Assembly (NCBI GenBank): GCA_019054805.1
Contig: JAHQIY010000024.1
Coordinates: 248,001-312,000 of the forward strand
From: Brachionus manjavacas
Taxonomy: Eukaryota; Rotifera; Eurotatoria; Ploima; Brachionidae
Direction: 5' to 3'
Length of the DNA: 64,000 nt
Shown: positions 58,603-64,000 of the stretch, in pieces
How the letters are laid out: each line of letters opens with the position of its first letter
Numbering within the stretch: the first letter of the stretch is position 1
Notes under the pieces: generated by a model
Seen by the model: only the letters and a program-made list of their open reading frames with translations
Databases searched by the model: none
What the model was told of the DNA's origin: nothing
Translations under genes and position numbers: made by a program

Positions 58603-59388
58603 TTTTGTATTTGAATTATAAAACATTGAAAAAGTGCGATGTTTCAGATATTTTTTTCAGTTTCAAAAAAATATAATTTTAAGTTTATATTGCAAGCATT
58701 TTTATATTTTTTTATTTGGAATTTTGAAAAAAAATATTGAAAATTCTTTCTTAACTCTTAAACAATTAATTTATTTATTTTTTGCCAAGCAAATGCTCCT
58801 TCAGAATTAAAATGCATGAAAAAAAAGTTAAATAATATAGAATAAAATAAAAATAAAAAAAAAAAGATAAATAATTCATTAGATTAAATTTTATATTGAA
58901 TCGATGAAAATAAAGTTATTTAATAGAATGCCTATTTGTCGAAACTGATATAAAAATTAGTAAATATTTTTTTTTTTTTGAAGGTGCTTTAGAAATAGCA
59001 TTGGCTCTGATCTAGTTGATTTGGTACTACCATTTCAAAAATCCCTAATACCCAAATACGCTCTCTACTTAATTCTTTGCCTTTCAGCATAAATGATAAA
59101 AATTAAAGAAATTAAAAAGTAAAAATAATAAAAATCAATTTTTCACCCTTCAAGTGTTTGACTTTGGGGAACATAGATTCATCTATTTCGCAAAATTTAC
59201 CTTCTCCGCCCAATTTTAAATTTTCTATGTAATTATTTTTTCTATCTTAATTTTTATCATTACATTAGCTTTTTTAAATTAGGTGAACTAACAGTTCATA
59301 AATCCTGAAAACAAGAATTGTTCCAGTAACAGGTGAACCACAGTTTACCTAAGCGACTAGACCCGAAAAACAAATTTTATTTTGATTC
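58603..59388 (-). mobile_element. AT-rich stretch with a diverged LINE 3' tail
   Basis: At 58,770-58,810 the plus strand reads GCCAAGCAAATGCTCCTTCA, a diverged form of the LINE terminal motif (ACCGAGCTAAAGCTCCTTCA elsewhere), with ATTTATTTATTTT beside it. Up to ~59,080 the content resembles a LINE 3' region on the minus strand. 59,090-59,388 is AT-rich with nothing recognised, and joins array 3 at CAGACACGTCATCAG. Confidence 0.5.
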
Positions 59389-61578
59389 AGACACGTCATC
59401 AGCTCATGCTTGTAAGCCTCCTTGCCCCGGCCGCTAGGCATCTGCATCTTCACCGCCCCTCCTCATTTTCTCATCCGGACTTGGGACCGGCCTTAGGTAG
59501 AGTTAGCAGTTTAGGTTTTGATTTTTCAAAAATTTGATTTTCTTTATTTGACTATTTCTGAAAAATGAAACAATCAAAAGAAGAAAATCTGAATTAGAAT
59601 GAAAGTTCTCTCAAGAGAAAAACAAAAATAAAAAATGAATAATAAATAATAAAATGTTTAATCTAAATAAAATTTTTAAAAAATATTTTCTTTTGTCAAA
59701 ATGACATTTGGACTTTGACAAATATTTTTCTGTTTCCTAGCCTGAAAATTTTGTACTGACACCAAGTGTGCGTGTATAAAAAGTCTCCCTCCCTTTTTTC
59801 ATCCGGACTTGGGACCGGCAATGGTATGGTTACGACTCAACAATCTGCCGACAAAGTTACTGTGGGACGTTCATCATAAACAGCGCCACTCATCCGAGCA
59901 CTTAAAGGCTGCGAACTCGGCAACTATTTAGACTAGCTTGGAACCACAAACCAAGCGTATCTATAGATGGATACAAGCATATCCAAAAAAAGATACTTTA
60001 CTTTTTTCACTCAGTACTAAGGGTCTGCCAGACACGTCATCAGCTCATGCTTGTAAGCCTCCTTGCCCCGGCCGCTAGGCATCTGCATCTTCACCGCCCC
60101 TCCTCATTTTCTCATCCGGACTTGGGACCGGCCTTAGGTAGAGTTAGCAGTTTAGGTTTTGATTTTTCAAAAATTTGATTTTCTTTATTTGACTATTTCT
60201 GAAAAATGAAACAATCAAAAGAAGAAAATCTGAATTAGAATGAAAGTTCTCTCAAGAGAAAAACAAAAATAAAAAATGAATAATAAATAATAAAATGTTT
60301 AATCTAAATAAAATTTTTAAAAAATATTTTCTTTTGTCAAAATGACATTTGGACTTTGACAAATATTTTTCTGTTTCCTAGCCTGAAAATTTTGTACTGA
60401 CACCAAGTGTGCGTGTATAAAAAGTCTCCCTCCCTTTTTTTCATCCGGACTTGGGACCGGCAATGGTATGGTTACGACTCAACAATCTGCCGACAAAGTT
60501 ACTGTGGGACGTTCATCATAAACAGCGCCACTCATCCGAGCACTTAAAGGCTGCGAACTCGGCAACTATTTAGACTAGCTTGGAACCACAAACCAAGCGT
60601 ATCTATAGATGGATACAAGCATATCCAAAAAAGATACTTTACTTTTTTCACTAAGTACTAAGGGTCTGCCAGACACGTCATCAGCTCATGCTTGTAAGCC
60701 TCCTTGCCCCGGCCGCTAGGCATCTGCATCTTCACCGCCCCTCCTCATTTTCTCATCCGGACTTGGGACCGGCCTTGGGTAGAGTTAGCAGTTTAGGTTT
60801 TGATTTTTCGAAAATTTGATTTTCTTTATTTGACTATTTCTGAAAAATGAAACAATCAAAAGAAGAAAATCTGAATTAGAATGAAAGTTCTCTCAAGAGA
60901 AAAACAAAAATAAAAAATGAATAATAAATAATAAAATGTTTAATCTAAATAAAATTTTTAAAAAATATTTTCTTTTGTCAAAATGACATTTGGACTTTGA
61001 CAAATATTTTTCTGTTTCCTAGCCTGAAAATTTTGTACTGACACCAAGTGTGCGTGTATAAAAGTCTCCCTCCCATTTTTTCATCCGGACTTGGGACCGG
61101 CAATGGTATGGTTACGACTCAACAATCTGCCGACAAAGTTACTGTGGGACGTTCATCATAAACAGCGCCACTCATCCGAGCACTTAAAGGCTGCGAACTC
61201 GGCAACTATTTAGACTAGCTTGGAACCACAAACCAAGCGTATCTATAGATGGATACAAGCATATCCAAAAAAAGATACTTTACTTTTTTCACTAAGTACT
61301 AAGGGTCTGCCAGACACGTCATCAGCTCATGCTTGTAAGCCTCCTTGCCCCGGCCGCTAGGCATCTGCATCTTCACCGCCCCTCCTCATTTTCTCATCCG
61401 GACTTGGGACCGGCCTTGGGTAGAGTTAGCAGTTTAGGTTTTGATTTTTCGAAAATTTGATTTTCTTTATTTGACTATTTCTGAAAAATGAAACAATCAA
61501 AAGAAGAAAATCTGAATTAGAATGAAAGTTCTCTCAAGAGAAAAACAAAAATAAAAAATGAATAATAAATAACAAAAT
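59389..61578 (-). repeat. Satellite array 3, about 3.4 monomers, minus orientation
   Basis: Same ~640-bp monomer. Private markers: CTCTCAAGAGAAAAAC (others CTCTTCCGAGAAAAAC) and, in the right-hand monomers, CCTTGGGTAGAG. It starts inside the GC-richer half (CAGACACGTCATCAG) and ends within AATAAATAACAAAATG, so both ends are in registers different from arrays 1 and 2. Confidence 0.95.
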
Positions 61579-62589
61579 GTTTTTTATTTTCAAGTATAAT
61601 TGTTTCTATTTGTTTAATTTGCGTCGGACAAGTATAAAAAGAATTTGTTTTAACTTTATTTGACACTATTTTTTAATTTAAATAATTTCAATTAAAAATA
61701 ATCCTATTTTCAGTATTTTTGTTTTCTAACCAATAATTTTTGTTTTTAATGTATATTTTTCGCATTTTGAACTATTCGATAGAAATTTTATGTTTATTTT
61801 TTTTCTAATTTTTTTTCATTCAATGATTACTTTGAATAAGCAGAACTCTTTGCAAAGAATATTTTTGAAGAATAAAAGTACTTAAAAAGAATACTTATTC
61901 TGAAAAATTAGCTTGCCTCCAAGAGAGTTAAGGCAATTTTGATATTTCGATTTGTTTAAAAAAGCTTCAAATAAATAAATTTGTTTATCAAAGAATTATA
62001 TAATTTTTATTAAAAAAATCACATAAAATATTCGCTTAAAATTATTTTTTTATTTGAAACTGTTCTTTCCAATATTTTCTAATTTTTTTATGTAAGTTTT
62101 AACCTCCCTCACCCCCATCTACCCAAATCGACCTAATTCATAACCCTCACTAGGGTTTTTTTCGCCGCATAAAACTTGCTTAACTTCTAACTGAACTTCT
62201 TCAGGTGTCTTTCGAAGTCCTTGTGACATATTTGGATAATAAGTTGATTTACTAAATATTTAAGTTATTTGATGTTTATGCCGCTTTAATGAATTCTCAC
62301 ATATTTTAGTAAATAATTGTTTTTACTAAAATTAAGATAAATAAGCTGGAGTAATTAATTAAAAAATTAAAACCATTATCAAGGGGAAAATAAATTAGTG
62401 AAGTAATTTTACTAATTTTATTGCGTTAAATACTGACAGCCATATTTAAATAAAAATTTAAACAAATAGATAAATTTTAACAAGGTTTAAATAGATTAAA
62501 ATTTAAACAAATTTAAAATAGTTAATTTGAAAAAATTTAAATGAACATTAGTAATTTAAAAATTTCCTAATGTTTTGACAAAATTTTCT
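61579..62589. other. AT-rich region, no gene seen
   Basis: Mostly A/T runs. A short C-rich patch at 62,101-62,170 (CCTCCCTCACCCCCATCTAC) has no evident role. Confidence 0.5.
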
Positions 62590-63740
62590 ATCTTAAAGAT
62601 AAAAACGATAAAAACAGAACCAGTCTTTTGCCAAAGTAAAAATAAAAGAGTCTTTTTAAAATTTTGAAAAATTGATCCGACTAAAGATTTATATAAATTT
62701 ACTAATGAGTTTTGAGTAAGACCCCATTATTTATTTAACAATATCTTAATAATATTTAACCTTTTATTGCAGCGTTCTTTAATTTCGTCTACTAATATAT
62801 TAAAATTTAACTTAGAATCAAACTTAATACCAAAAAATTTGATTTCATTTTGGCTCAGTATTCTGTTTCCATAAATTTTTAAGTTTAGTTTATCACTCTC
62901 TTTTTTGTACATAGAAAAGACTATTGAACACGACTTTTCAAATGATATCTTTATTTTCCATTTAATATTTCCATTGTTCTAGTTCTTTGGTGTATTTATT
63001 AATCTTATTTTCAAGGTTCCCTTTTTTGTTCTTAATGTAACTAGATTATCTGCTAAAAAGCAAAGAGTATTCATTATTTGTTTTGTTTCTTTTGGGGATG
63101 TCATTAATATATATACTAAATAAAAGAGGACTAATTACTGAGCCTTGAGGGATACCCGATATTCTGCGCTCAAGTGGTTATTCACATTTACCTTAAATAT
63201 CCTAGAGTCTAGAAAGGATCTGATCCAGTTAGTCAAGAAATGAGGTGGATACATTTTAATCTATTTAAAAAGTAAACCTTCATGTCAGACCCTATCAAAG
63301 GCTTTAGAAATATCAAAAAACAGGCCACAAACTCTTTTTTTTCCATTAAATGATTCCACAATTTTTTGAATTAAAAAAAGTAGATTATCTGATATTCGCC
63401 GGTGTTTCCTAAATCCAGATTGCTGCTGGATAAGGAGTGAATTTTATCCCAAAAAATTGTAAAATCTTGAATAAACTATTCGTTCCAGTAACTTTCCTAA
63501 AACAACTCGTTATACTAATTATTATATAATTTAAAGGATCTTGTAAATTAGAGGCCTTTTTTTGGATCATAGTAATGTTCGAAGTTTTCCACGCTTTCGG
63601 GACCTTACCTTCCTTAAGAGACAAATTAAAAGGTTCTATGATTTCTATTAATGAATTTTTAGGTAAGTTTTTTAACATTAAATTATGAATTTGATCAGGT
63701 CCTGCATGTTGATGGTCATTTTAATCAATTGAATTATTGT
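62590..63740 (-). mobile_element. Decayed non-LTR retrotransposon reverse transcriptase
   Basis: Read on the minus strand from ~63,720: GPDQIHNLMLKNLPKNSLIE, then KEGKVPKAWKTSNITMIQKK, then DPLNYIIISI (diverged finger motif), QSGFRKHRRISDNLLFLIQK, FFDISKAFDRV followed by a stop (motif A), LLFxADNL (motif C-like, ADD altered), and 62,912-62,727 NLKIYGNRILSQNEIKFFGI. Several frameshifts and stops are present. It belongs to the same broad family as the LINEs at 36 and 53 kb but is clearly older. The 3' end near 62,590 has no clear tail. Confidence 0.8.
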
Positions 63741-64000
63741 TAAAAACATCTTTGGAGATTTTCAAAAGACTTTCTTGTTATTGGCATAGTTAATAGAAAT
63801 TCCAGAACCTGCGAAAATAAGTCCAATTTGTTTTACTCTTGACTACTCTTGATATTAAAAATTATAACCCATTTATTTAGACTACTTCTGTCTACGCATT
63901 ATAATTTAAAGGAACTTGATACTTCAATAAATTTTAAATTTTATGCTTTTGAAGATAAAATAGATGAATTGATTATTATCATTATTATTATTGATGACTG
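63741..64000. other. AT-rich right edge
   Basis: May hold the 5' continuation of the decayed LINE; no frame is clear. It ends in an ATT microsatellite-like run. Confidence 0.3.

Noticed and set aside
9845..61578. Dozens of near-identical 72-residue reading frames, one per monomer, ending in NQNLNC
   Set aside because: They start at TTG or GTG, lie in the AT-rich half, are broken by indels in many monomers (for example GTTTACTCGG variants), and are conserved only because the DNA itself is repeated.

Overview
The window is AT-rich animal DNA with eukaryotic gene structure: short introns of about 55-58 bp next to long ones, GT-AG borders, and no operons. The clearest gene is a metazoan ADAM10 (Kuzbanian-type) membrane metalloprotease. 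Short introns, AT richness and the style of the non-LTR retrotransposon fragments would fit a rotifer such as Brachionus, but that is a hunch, not shown by the sequence.

Layout. 1-6.05 kb is a gene-bearing left flank. It holds the N-terminal part of a Cys/His-rich protein running off the left edge (minus), a doubtful secreted-protein gene (minus), a six-unit 122-bp tandem repeat, an intronless gene for a small protein with two homeodomain-like units (plus), a GC-richer ~1 kb block with two short ORFs that looks like a mobile-element remnant, and a small two-exon single-pass membrane protein gene (minus) that only appears once a 55-bp intron is removed.

6.06-61.6 kb is a repeated locus. Three copies of the ADAM10-like gene (6.06-8.97, 37.45-40.52 and 54.69-57.85 kb) alternate with three tandem arrays of a ~640-bp monomer (9.85-34.30, 41.77-50.81 and 59.39-61.58 kb; about 57 monomers in all). 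Copy 2 is the only one with an open frame through the catalytic, disintegrin, cysteine-rich and transmembrane parts. Copies 1 and 3 carry frameshifts, and no copy shows signal-peptide or N-terminal prodomain exons. A segment of about 7 kb around copies 2 and 3, including the same nested LINE fragments, is a segmental duplication joined to the arrays in the same monomer register. The first array contains a 17.3-kb block in inverted orientation, three shortened monomers with one shared deletion, and locally homogenised sequence variants.

Each monomer has an AT-rich half and a GC-richer half. The GC-richer half is bracketed by two copies of a box (core GGTCCCAAGTCCGGATGA) resembling, from memory, a motif near the 3' ends of RTE-type LINEs, so the satellite may derive from a retrotransposon tail.

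61.6-64 kb is AT-rich sequence ending in a decayed non-LTR retrotransposon reverse transcriptase on the minus strand. I saw no rRNA, tRNA or CRISPR.
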